Shown here piece by piece: positions 49,254 through 61,323 of a stretch of DNA of 61,323 nt. Source of the stretch: Elusimicrobiota bacterium (GTDB lineage Bacteria > Elusimicrobiota > Elusimicrobia > UBA1565 > UBA9628). Below the pieces are notes generated by a model that was given only the letters and a program-made list of their open reading frames with translations, made no database searches and was not told where the DNA came from. Position 1 is the first letter of the stretch. Every line of letters starts with the position of its first letter. The stretch spans positions 56,532 through 117,854 of the forward strand of contig DAIDHS010000003.1 in the NCBI GenBank assembly GCA_027451985.1, in the 5' to 3' direction. A program made the translations under genes and the position numbers.

Positions 49254-50552
49254 TTAAGACAAACTGTCCGCGCCGAAAAACGGGACCAGCACCTTAGGCA
49301 GCCGCACGCGGCCGTCCTTTTCCTGGAAGTTTTCCAAAATGGCGGCGAAGAGTCGGCCTACCGCGACGCCGCTGCCGTTCAAGGTGTGCACGAACTGGGG
49401 CGCCGCCTGCGGCGCGGGCCGAAAACGCGCATTCATGCGCCGCGCCTGAAAATCGCCGCAGTCCGAGCACGAGGAAATCTCGCGGTAGCGGCCTTCGGAC
49501 GGCATCCAGACCTCCAAATCGTAGGTCTTGCGGCTCGAAAATCCCATGTCGCCGGTGCACAGGTGGATGATGCGATGGGGGATTTCAAGGGCCGCCAAAG
49601 CGGCCTCCGCATCGGCCGTGAGGCGCTCAAGCGCCGCCAACGACTCCTCGGGCGTGGTCACCCAGACTAGCTCAACCTTGTCGAACTGATGATTGCGGAT
49701 AAGACCCCGCACGTCCTTGCCGTAGGAGCCGGCTTCCTGCCGAAAACACGGTGTGTAGGCCGTCATCTTCAGCGGAAGCTTATCAGCCGGCAGGATTTCG
49801 CCGCGCACCAAATTGGTCAGCGGAACTTCCGCCGTGGGGATAAGATATAGCGGCCGGCTTTGCTCTCCGCTGCTTTCCGAAGTCTTGTACAAATCGGCTT
49901 CGAATTTCGGGAGCTGCCCGGTTCCCTCCATCACTTCTGGAAGAACCAAATAGGGCGGATGGATTTCCTCGTAGCCCGCCGCGGCGTGGAGATCGAGCAG
50001 AAACGCGGTGATGGCGCGGATGAGCCTGGCGCCCGCGCCGCGCCAAAGGGCGAAACGCGCGCCGGAGAGCTTGGCCGCGGCTGAAAAATCCAGAAGGCCC
50101 AGCTTTTCTCCCAAGGCCTGATGATCAAGCGGCTTGAAATCAAAAGTCCTCGGCGCCAAGCCCGTGCGCACGACAGGATTGTCCGCCTCGCTTTTTCCCG
50201 CCGGCACGCTTTCGTGGGGGAGGTTCGGCAGCTCAAGAGCGGCTTGGCGCAGCGCTGCGGAGACTTTTTCCGCCTCGCCCTCCTCCCCGCCGCCCGCCGC
50301 GGCTTTGGCCTTGGCCACCTCGACCATAAGCGCCGCAGCCTTGGCCTCGTCCTTGGCCGCCTTGGCCTTGCCGATTTCCTTAGAGAGCGCGTTGATTTTC
50401 GCGCGGTTCTCCTCGACGGACTTTAAAATCTCGCGGTGCCGGGCGTCCAGGCGCAGCCACTCCTCCAGAATGGGCAGCGCGGCGCCGCCGCGGCGCTCAA
50501 GGCCCGCGCGCACGGCCGCGGGATCTTTGCGCAGAAGCGCCGGATCGATCAC
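49254..50552 (-). CDS. serS: Seryl-tRNA synthetase
   Basis: The 432-residue protein has an N-terminal coiled-coil arm (about 30-105, ENRAKINALSKEIGKAKAAK) that binds the tRNA-Ser long arm. The class II core has TAEVPLTNLVRG, FRQEAGSYGKDVRGLIRNHQFDKVEL (motif 2) and SSCSDCGDFQARRMNARFR, and the motif 3 region NGSGVAVGRLFAAILENFQ. It charges tRNA-Ser. It starts with GTG at 50552, overlapping the previous stop as GTGA. It is the end of the gyrase-region operon. Confidence 0.97.
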   Translation of the reverse strand: MIDPALLRKDPAAVRAGLERRGGAALPILEEWLRLDARHREILKSVEENRAKINALSKEIGKAKAAKDEAKAAALMVEVAKAKAAAGGGEEGEAEKVSAALRQAALELPNLPHESVPAGKSEADNPVVRTGLAPRTFDFKPLDHQALGEKLGLLDFSAAAKLSGARFALWRGAGARLIRAITAFLLDLHAAAGYEEIHPPYLVLPEVMEGTGQLPKFEADLYKTSESSGEQSRPLYLIPTAEVPLTNLVRGEILPADKLPLKMTAYTPCFRQEAGSYGKDVRGLIRNHQFDKVELVWVTTPEESLAALERLTADAEAALAALEIPHRIIHLCTGDMGFSSRKTYDLEVWMPSEGRYREISSCSDCGDFQARRMNARFRPAPQAAPQFVHTLNGSGVAVGRLFAAILENFQEKDGRVRLPKVLVPFFGADSLS

Positions 50553-51112
50553 GGCTTGAATCCTATCTCGCCCGAGACCGTCTGCAGCGGGCGGTCGTCG
50601 CCGGGCCTGGGCGCAAGCATGGCGTGGAAGCGCAGACGTTCGGCCTCAAATCCCGCGGCTTTAAGCCGCGACAAGGTCTGGCGCAGGATTTCCGGATCAA
50701 GCGGCACGGCCTTGGACTCGCCGGGCAAAAGCCGCGGGATGCGCCATTCGTCCATCATGAACGGGACGGCCCACGCGGCCTTTTTCCGGTCGGCGCGCGG
50801 GGCGATTTGAAGAGCGAAATCGTAGCGGATGAGGATGCCCTCCGCCGGCGCGGTTCCTTTGTTGACGGCCAGAATCCTCGGCCGGATACGCTGCGCGTCC
50901 TGCGGCACCGCGATCTCGATCTCTTGGATTGGGACGAGTTTCGCGCGTCGCAAATCCAGCGTCTTGAGACCGCGCGGCGCCCGTAGAGCGAACCACCCGC
51001 CGCGCGCCAAAACGACGCCGCGCGGCGCGAGCGTCGCCGTCCGCGCCGTCGAAGCGGCAAGGACGGCGGCCAAAACCGCCGCCGCGCAGGTCCGTCCCTG
51101 CTTTCGGGACAA
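50549..51112 (-). CDS. Exported protein of unknown function
   Basis: The 187-residue product starts with TTG at 51112, 3 bases after the gyrA stop. It has a short basic start, a hydrophobic Ala-rich signal segment (CAAAVLAAVLAASTARTA), and then a beta-rich domain (GVVLARGGWFALRAPRGL, PRILAVNKGTAPAEGILIRYDFALQI). The latter resembles an Ig-like or chaperone-type fold, but no family is recognised. It overlaps serS by GTGA. Its placement between gyrA and serS is unusual. Confidence 0.65.
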   Translation of the reverse strand: MSRKQGRTCAAAVLAAVLAASTARTATLAPRGVVLARGGWFALRAPRGLKTLDLRRAKLVPIQEIEIAVPQDAQRIRPRILAVNKGTAPAEGILIRYDFALQIAPRADRKKAAWAVPFMMDEWRIPRLLPGESKAVPLDPEILRQTLSRLKAAGFEAERLRFHAMLAPRPGDDRPLQTVSGEIGFKP

Positions 51113-51115
51113 GAG

Positions 51116-53644
<2,529 letters not shown>

Positions 53645-53663
53645 GGTCTCTTGCTCTCCTTAA

Positions 53664-56581
<2,918 letters not shown>

Positions 56582-56583
56582 GA

Positions 56584-57702
56584 CTACGCCCTCATCGGCA
56601 TAACCACGAAGCGGTAATCGCTTTCTCCCTCGGGCTCAAGAAGCACGGGGTTGGCCGGGACGGTCATGCCAATAGCGACCTTATCGGTATCGATGTGCCT
56701 TAAGGCATCCAAAATAAAATGAGAATTAAACCCGACCTGGATGTCGCCGCCCACATACTCCAATGGCATCTCATCGAAAAACTCCAAGTTCTGGCTCGCC
56801 GCGGAAATCTCAAGGCTTCCTCTTTTAAAAGCAAACTTAACCGACCCGCCTCGTTCAACCGCGCACAAGGCCGCCCGTTTGGTCACCGCGATCAGATCCT
56901 TCGCCCCAATGGAGATGGAAACGTCTTTCTTGGATGGAATGACGTTTTCGTATTGCGGGAAAGTTCCCGTCACTAAGCGCGAGAGAATCGTCGTTTCCTG
57001 GATTTGGAACCAAATCTGGTTCTCCGTAACGCCGACGCGAATTTTTTCGGTCGACGCCGCGTCCACGCCCTGGGCGTTTAGGAGTTTTTGGAGCTCGTTC
57101 AGGGCTTTGGCGGGGACGATGACCTGGAACACCGTTTCGACCGGCACAATGCCGGACTTGGAGGCGAAGGCCAGTCTTCGGCCGTCGGTCGCGACCATCT
57201 CCAAGAGGCCCTTTCTGGCGCGCCAAAAGACGCCGTTCAAGGCGTGGCGGGTCTCGTCCGTGGAGGCCGCAAACACCGTCTTTTGAATCATATCCTTTAA
57301 GACCGCCGCGGAGGCGTCAAAGGCGTTTTTTTGGTTGAACTCGGGAAGCAAAGGGTACTCGGACTTGGGCGCGCCTAGGATATTGAAGCGTGATTTTCCG
57401 CATTTAAGGAGGATGCGGCTTCCATCTTGAACGGTGAGTGTCACGTCCTGGCCGTCCGGAAGGCTACGCAGGATATCCGAGAACTTCTTGGCGGGAATCG
57501 TCACGCTTCCCTCTTCTTCAACCTCAGCTCGGCAGTAGTGCTTGATACCCATCTCCAAATCGGTGGATACGAACTTGATTTTGGAGCGCTCCGTCTCCAT
57601 TAAAAAGTTATAGAGGATGGGAAGCGTGGTCCGGGCCGACATCGCGGATTGGATGGTATCCACGCTTTGCGCCAACTCTTCTTTAGTACAGTGTATTTTC
57701 AT
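56584..57702 (-). CDS. dnaN: DNA polymerase III beta subunit (sliding clamp)
   Basis: The 372-residue protein has the three-domain clamp pattern: MKIHCTKEELAQSVDTIQSAMSARTTLPILYNFLME at the N-terminus, FSDILRSLPDG, ALNGVFWRARKGLLEMVATDGRRLAFAS in the middle, and the C-terminal YRFVVMPMRA. It clamps polymerase III on DNA. It follows dnaA with a 142-base gap containing further DnaA-box-like sequences. A GAGGG-type ribosome site precedes the ATG. Confidence 0.97.
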   Translation of the reverse strand: MKIHCTKEELAQSVDTIQSAMSARTTLPILYNFLMETERSKIKFVSTDLEMGIKHYCRAEVEEEGSVTIPAKKFSDILRSLPDGQDVTLTVQDGSRILLKCGKSRFNILGAPKSEYPLLPEFNQKNAFDASAAVLKDMIQKTVFAASTDETRHALNGVFWRARKGLLEMVATDGRRLAFASKSGIVPVETVFQVIVPAKALNELQKLLNAQGVDAASTEKIRVGVTENQIWFQIQETTILSRLVTGTFPQYENVIPSKKDVSISIGAKDLIAVTKRAALCAVERGGSVKFAFKRGSLEISAASQNLEFFDEMPLEYVGGDIQVGFNSHFILDALRHIDTDKVAIGMTVPANPVLLEPEGESDYRFVVMPMRA

Positions 57703-57780
57703 TCATCCCTCTTATTCAAAGATACCCGTTAGTTAACAACTCAAAAAAAGCAGGCATCCGCCCGTCTTTTTTCTTAAAAT

Positions 57781-57860
57781 CTTTCCACATCATATCAACG
57801 AATTGGCGCTGTGCTAGCCATCCAATAGTCATCCACCGGCAAGTTCAATGGTTTTCCACA
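57781..57860. other. DnaA-box-like sequences after dnaA
   Basis: CTTTCCACA (57781-57789), TCATCCACC (57829-57837) and TTTTCCACA (57852-57860) each match TTATCCACA with one or two changes. The last lies within the final dnaA codons. They are weaker than the upstream cluster and may be part of a two-sided origin or may be chance. Confidence 0.35.
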
Positions 57861-59197
57861 GCCAGAATATCGGATTTTAGCTTGTTCGCCATCTCCAAAA
57901 AAAACGGATCTTCGGCCAGCAGCTTCTTAATTTTTTCCCGGGCGTGGATGACGGTTGCGTGATCCTTGCCCCCGAACGCCCGCCCGATTTCCTTAAGGGA
58001 CAAATCCGTCATGACGCAGGCCAAGTACATCGCCAGTTGCCTCGGCAGGGCCACGGACGCCGAGCGCTGGTGACCCTTGATATCCTTGATGTCCAGGGAA
58101 TATTTATAGGCCACGACGCGCAAAATCGTCTCCGCGCGCACGGGAGAGGCCTCCTCTTGTCCTAAGGAGTCCTTTAAGATGTCCTTGGCCGAGTCGACGG
58201 AGAGTGGCGCGCGGGTCAGAAGGGAAAAGGCCTTTAATCGGATGAGGCAGCCCTCAAGCGTTCGAATATTGGTCTTAACGGCGCTGGCGACAAAAATGAT
58301 GACGTCCTCGGGAACGAAGAAACCCTCCATTTCCGCCTTTTTGCGCAAAATCGCGATGCGAGTCTCCAAATCCGGCGGCTTGATGTCCGCAACGACGCCC
58401 CACTCAAAGCGGGAAATAAGCCGCTGCTCGGTCTGCGTCATCTCCTTAGGCGAGCGATCGGAGGAGATGACGACTTGCTTGCGGGCGTTGAATAGGGAGT
58501 TGAAGGTGTGTAAAAATTCTTCCTCGCTTTTTTCCTTGGAGATGAGGAACTGGATGTCGTCAATGAGCAGGCAGTCGAGATTGCGGAACTTGGCGCGGAA
58601 GCCGTCAGGGTTGCCGTGGCGGATGGAGTCGATGTACTCGTTGACGAACTGTTCGGAGCTGATGTAAAGAACCCGCGCGCGCGCGTTGTTGCCGCGAACC
58701 GCGTTGCCGATGGCGTTCAAGAGGTGGGTCTTGCCCAGACCCACGCCGCCGTAAATGAAATACGGATTGAACTGAGCGCCAGGACTCTTGGCCACGGCCT
58801 CGGCCGTCGCGTGCGCGAAGCGGTTGGAATCCCCGACAACGAAATTGGAAAATGTGTAGCGCGGGTTGAACTCGCTTGATGAAAAATCCGTCTGCGGTCG
58901 CGGCGCAGGAATGGGATCGGCCTGCGGAGCGACTTCGTCGAGATTGCGGGAAATCTCATACTCGAGCCCCACGTCGCCGCAACCCTGGGCCGCGAGAATC
59001 TCCACAAGGCGCTTCTGGTAGTTCTGGCGGATCCAGTTCGAAAAAAATTTGTTGGGTACTTTCAGGCGCAGCACGCAGTCGCGCAACTCCAAGGGCTCCA
59101 CGGGCTTAAACCACAGATCCGCCTGATCCTCTCCAATCTCGGCGCGGATTTGCGCTACGGCGCCTGCCCAGGCGTTTTTTGGATCCTGGATATTCAC
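57845..59197 (-). CDS. dnaA: Chromosomal replication initiator DnaA
   Basis: The 450-residue protein has domain I (MNIQDPKNAWAGAVAQIRAEIG), a linker, and the AAA+ domain with FIYGGVGLGKTHLLNAIGN (Walker A) and LIDDIQFLISKEKSEEEF (Walker B). The DNA-binding domain IV signature MTDLSLKEIGRAFGGKDHATVIHA follows. It starts with GTG at 59197, inside an ATATTCACA DnaA-box-like sequence. It binds boxes and opens the origin. It lies on the minus strand next to the candidate oriC. Confidence 0.98.
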   Translation of the reverse strand: MNIQDPKNAWAGAVAQIRAEIGEDQADLWFKPVEPLELRDCVLRLKVPNKFFSNWIRQNYQKRLVEILAAQGCGDVGLEYEISRNLDEVAPQADPIPAPRPQTDFSSSEFNPRYTFSNFVVGDSNRFAHATAEAVAKSPGAQFNPYFIYGGVGLGKTHLLNAIGNAVRGNNARARVLYISSEQFVNEYIDSIRHGNPDGFRAKFRNLDCLLIDDIQFLISKEKSEEEFLHTFNSLFNARKQVVISSDRSPKEMTQTEQRLISRFEWGVVADIKPPDLETRIAILRKKAEMEGFFVPEDVIIFVASAVKTNIRTLEGCLIRLKAFSLLTRAPLSVDSAKDILKDSLGQEEASPVRAETILRVVAYKYSLDIKDIKGHQRSASVALPRQLAMYLACVMTDLSLKEIGRAFGGKDHATVIHAREKIKKLLAEDPFFLEMANKLKSDILAVENH

Positions 59198-59267
59198 AAC
59201 TTGTCCACAGATGTGTATAGAGGGAGGATGATAAAATTATTATTTATAAATATATATTTTTTAATTT
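59190..59267. other. Candidate replication origin (oriC)
   Basis: Three DnaA-box-like sequences lie together: ATATTCACA (59190-59198), TTGTCCACA (59201-59209) and CTATACACA on the minus strand (59220-59212), each one change from TTWTNCACA. They are followed by a G-rich patch (GAGGGAGG) and 37 bases of pure A/T (59231-59267), a duplex-unwinding candidate. This order of boxes, GC patch and AT-rich tract matches the bacterial origin layout. It sits between dnaA (minus) and hpf (plus), where gene direction flips. Confidence 0.65.
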
Positions 59268-59414
59268 CGAGCAAAAAGCCGCTCCTGCCGCGAATTCAAG
59301 CGGCGGTGACGCAAACATCATAGCTTTTTGAGCCGAGAAAGTCAACGCGGCGCAGCGCTCACGAAATTGACAGGAGGCGGACAAAGTGCTTCAATTTATA
59401 CGGATCATTCGAGT

Positions 59415-59942
59415 ATGGAAATACATCTAAACGCCAAGCAGATCAAACTGACGCCGGCCATCCGGGCCTATGTTGAGGAAAAGGTCAGCCGCGCGCAGCG
59501 CTATTTCGATCACATTATTAACGCGCAGGTTTTCCTTTCGGTGCAGAAGCGCTTTCATCAGGCGGAAATCGTCGTGCATGCGCCGGGGCAGACCATCCGT
59601 GCCCAGGCCCTGGCGGCGGATCTGTATTCCGCCGTGGATTTGGCCGCGGACAAGGTGGATGTTCAGTTGAAGAAGTTTAAGGAGCGGCTTAAGTCCAAGC
59701 ATAAGCCTGCGCGCGTTGCGGCGGCCGTCGAGACGGACGCGGTCCCGGTGCCGGCGGCGCTTCCCGTCATCAAGCAGATCGTCGCCCCGACGACGCCGGA
59801 GGACGCGGCGCGAGAGATGGAGTCCTTGGGGCATGCCTTCCGCGTTTTCCAAGATCGAGATTCCAAGCAGATCCACGTCGTCTTCCGGCGCGACGACGAA
59901 TCCCTGGCCATCCTCCGCCCTGTCCAAAAAAACGGCGGATAA
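59415..59942 (+). CDS. hpf: Ribosome hibernation promoting factor, long form
   Basis: The 175-residue protein begins MEIHLNAKQIKLTPAIRAYVEEKVSRAQRYFDHIINAQVFLSVQ, the S30AE/HPF N-terminal domain. A Pro/Ala linker and the C-terminal dimerisation domain (EDAAREMESLGHAFRVFQDRDSKQIHVVFRRDDESLAILRP) follow. Long HPF joins two ribosomes into a 100S dimer in stationary phase. I chose the ATG at 59415 over a longer frame because it begins the domain exactly. The 217-base gap before it holds the candidate oriC. Confidence 0.92.
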   Translation: MEIHLNAKQIKLTPAIRAYVEEKVSRAQRYFDHIINAQVFLSVQKRFHQAEIVVHAPGQTIRAQALAADLYSAVDLAADKVDVQLKKFKERLKSKHKPARVAAAVETDAVPVPAALPVIKQIVAPTTPEDAAREMESLGHAFRVFQDRDSKQIHVVFRRDDESLAILRPVQKNGG

Positions 59943-60008
59943 ACAAGTGTTTGGGCGCCGCCTAAGCCGGGTTCGGCGCCGCATGCAACGCGGTGCCGGA
60001 GCTGCGCG

Positions 60009-60947
60009 GTGAGCTTCACGGCCGGCGATTTAATCCAAGAGCAGGGCCGCGCGTTGCGCTTGCGCCTGGTCAGTGGGGGCAAGGGCCTTGGGCGCGCCAT
60101 CGCGGTCTCCGATCTTAACCGCCCGGGCTTGGCGCTGGGAGGATTCTTGGAGCACTTCCGGGCCGAGCGCATTCAGATCATCGGGCAGGGGGAGCGCGCT
60201 TACTGCCTCAAGGCGCCAAAAGAAAGCCTCTCGCGGTCCCTTTCCGCCATGCTCTCCTGCCCAGACATCCCCTGCCTCATACTCTCGCATGGAAAGCGGG
60301 CGCCCAAAGCGCTGGTCGAAGCCTGTCGGAGGCACGGCGTGCCACTCTTCGCCTCGGGCCTCGATACCGCGTCTTTAGTCGACGACTTAAGCGACGTTTT
60401 GGAAGCGCGCTTGGCGCCCTCGGCGGCCATCCACGGCGTTTTGGTCGACGTCTATGGGCTCGGCGTCCTCATTCAGGGGGAGGCCGGCACGGGAAAATCG
60501 GAGTGCGCGGTCGAGCTCTTGAAGCGCGGCCATATTCTCATCGCGGACGACGTGGTCAAGGTCCAGCGCCGGCGGGGGGGCGTCCTGCAGGGCTCCTGCC
60601 CGGAAGCCTTGAAGCACCATATGGAGGTCCGCGGCCTGGGCCTCATCGACATCGGGCTCCTCTTCGGCGTGGGCGCCGCGTTGGATCGAACGCGCATCGA
60701 GCTGGCCGTGCGGCTCGAGCCGTGGGAAAAGTCCGCGGGCCTAGATCGCGTGGGCCTCGATCGCGAGGAGACTAAAATTTTGGACGTCGCCGTTCCGCTT
60801 CTGCGCATTCCAGTAAGTCCTGGGCGTAACCTCGCCATTCTCATTGAGTTGGCCGCGCTCAATGAGCGCCTGAAACGGCAGGGATATTTCCCAGCCCAGG
60901 CGTTCAACGAGCGGCTGATCAAAAAAACAAGGACCAAGGCCAAATGA
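60009..60947 (+). CDS. hprK: HPr kinase/phosphorylase
   Basis: The 312-residue protein has an N-terminal domain and the catalytic P-loop IQGEAGTGKSECAVELLKRG (GEAGTGKS 157-164), LIADDVVKVQRR, and the HPrK signature HMEVRGLGLIDIGLLFG. It phosphorylates and dephosphorylates Ser of HPr, linking carbon metabolism with regulation. It starts with GTG at 60009; an adjacent 7-bp hairpin (59955-59981) has no T-run. rapZ overlaps by ATGA. No HPr gene is visible in this window. Confidence 0.95.
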   Translation: MSFTAGDLIQEQGRALRLRLVSGGKGLGRAIAVSDLNRPGLALGGFLEHFRAERIQIIGQGERAYCLKAPKESLSRSLSAMLSCPDIPCLILSHGKRAPKALVEACRRHGVPLFASGLDTASLVDDLSDVLEARLAPSAAIHGVLVDVYGLGVLIQGEAGTGKSECAVELLKRGHILIADDVVKVQRRRGGVLQGSCPEALKHHMEVRGLGLIDIGLLFGVGAALDRTRIELAVRLEPWEKSAGLDRVGLDREETKILDVAVPLLRIPVSPGRNLAILIELAALNERLKRQGYFPAQAFNERLIKKTRTKAK

Positions 60948-61323
60948 GGCCGGGATCCAAGGGCGTCGCGGCCAACGCGCGGAAAATTTTCGTCATCAGC
61001 GGAATCTCGGGCGCGGGAAAAAGCCAAGCCTTGAAAGCCTTCGAGGACCTCGGTTTTTTCTGCGTGGACAACCTGCCGGTCGCGCTCTTGAAAGGTTTTA
61101 CGGCGCTTATGGAAGAGTCCCGCAGCTGGCGCCTTGTCGCCTTGGGCATGGACATTCGCGAGGGCCGGCTCATAGAGACGCTGCCGCAGGTGCTGGGCCG
61201 TCTCAAGCGCCGCGGCATCGATTACCGGATTTTGTTCCTGGAGGCCTCGGACGCGGCCATCATCCAGCGCTTCTCGGAGACCAGGCACCGCCACCCGCTG
61301 GGCTTGAAGCTTCCCGAAGCCAT
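60944..61323 (+). CDS. rapZ: RapZ/YvcJ-family nucleotide-binding protein, N-terminal part
   Basis: The gene runs off the right edge; 126 residues are visible. They start MRPGSKGVAANARKIFVISG, followed by the P-loop GISGAGKS (residues 20-27), ALKAFEDLGFFCVDNLPVALL, and FLEASDAAIIQRFSETRHRHPL. This is the RapZ/YvcJ family: in E. coli an RNase E adaptor for GlmZ control, in B. subtilis a nucleotide-sensing ATPase/GTPase. The hprK-rapZ order is common in bacteria. The ATG at 60944 overlaps the hprK stop. Confidence 0.92.
   Translation, partial: MRPGSKGVAANARKIFVISGISGAGKSQALKAFEDLGFFCVDNLPVALLKGFTALMEESRSWRLVALGMDIREGRLIETLPQVLGRLKRRGIDYRILFLEASDAAIIQRFSETRHRHPLGLKLPEA

Noticed and set aside
59955-59981. 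Hairpin GGCGCCG...CGGCGCC between hpf and hprK
   Set aside because: A 7-bp stem with a 13-base loop and no T-run; similar GC-rich stems are expected by chance in this base composition.

Overview
The window is a compact, high-GC (above 60% by eye) bacterial chromosome segment of about 57 protein genes. It has no tRNA, rRNA, CRISPR array, insertion sequence or phage gene that I can see. The cell is a diderm: it carries lptF, lptG and an lptE-like lipoprotein for LPS export, several outer-membrane-type proteins with signal peptides, and lipobox lipoproteins. HPr kinase, a DUF721/DciA-like protein, long-form HPF and a bacterial deoxyhypusine-synthase homologue occur together. An Elusimicrobiota-like or similarly deep-branching Gram-negative lineage would fit, but that assignment is a guess, since no rRNA is present.

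The right end (about 45.2-61.3 kb) is the replication-origin neighbourhood. parA-parB, asd, serS, gyrA, gyrB, DUF721, dnaN and dnaA are followed by an AT-rich gap with DnaA-box-like sequences, which is a good oriC candidate. Beyond the gap, hpf, hprK and rapZ run the other way. The dnaA-dnaN-DUF721-gyrB-gyrA-serS block lies on the minus strand and hpf-hprK-rapZ on the plus strand, so both diverge from the putative origin.

From left to right the other regions are: smc with a metallophosphoesterase (0.8-5.1 kb); acyl-CoA metabolism (thiolase, thioesterase, both CoA-transferase subunits) with metK and rmuC (5.2-12 kb); sugar-nucleotide genes with a membrane glycosyltransferase (12.5-17.3 kb); an HtrA-like protease, an M20 peptidase and lptFG (17.3-22 kb); an outer-membrane protein and a dienoyl-CoA-reductase-like/crotonase pair (22-25 kb); leuS-lptE-holA with rpsT, an order shared in part with E. 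coli (25-29.6 kb); tatD, an aldehyde dehydrogenase, an SDR and a degenerate HAD protein (30.8-35 kb); and a region combining a deoxyhypusine-synthase-like enzyme, an SPFH/zinc-ribbon and Tim44/TerB pair, SOD, an agmatinase-like enzyme, a two-lobed aspartic protease and a PuuA-like glutamine synthetase (35-45 kb).

The strongest non-genic signal concerns translation starts. At least twelve genes at the head of transcription units have a -10-like hexamer ending only 6-12 bases before the start codon, which predicts leaderless or nearly leaderless mRNAs. Genes inside operons, and a second group of promoter-proximal genes, use Shine-Dalgarno sites or ATGA/GTGA/TTGA stop-start overlaps. At 24989-25002 two divergent -10 boxes form one perfect 14-bp palindrome. 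Most of the window is ordinary housekeeping. The unusual parts are this promoter architecture, several odd domain combinations (GT-C plus a DUF2993-like tail, bilobed aspartic protease, catalytically dead HAD), a parS-like palindrome at parA and the candidate oriC.
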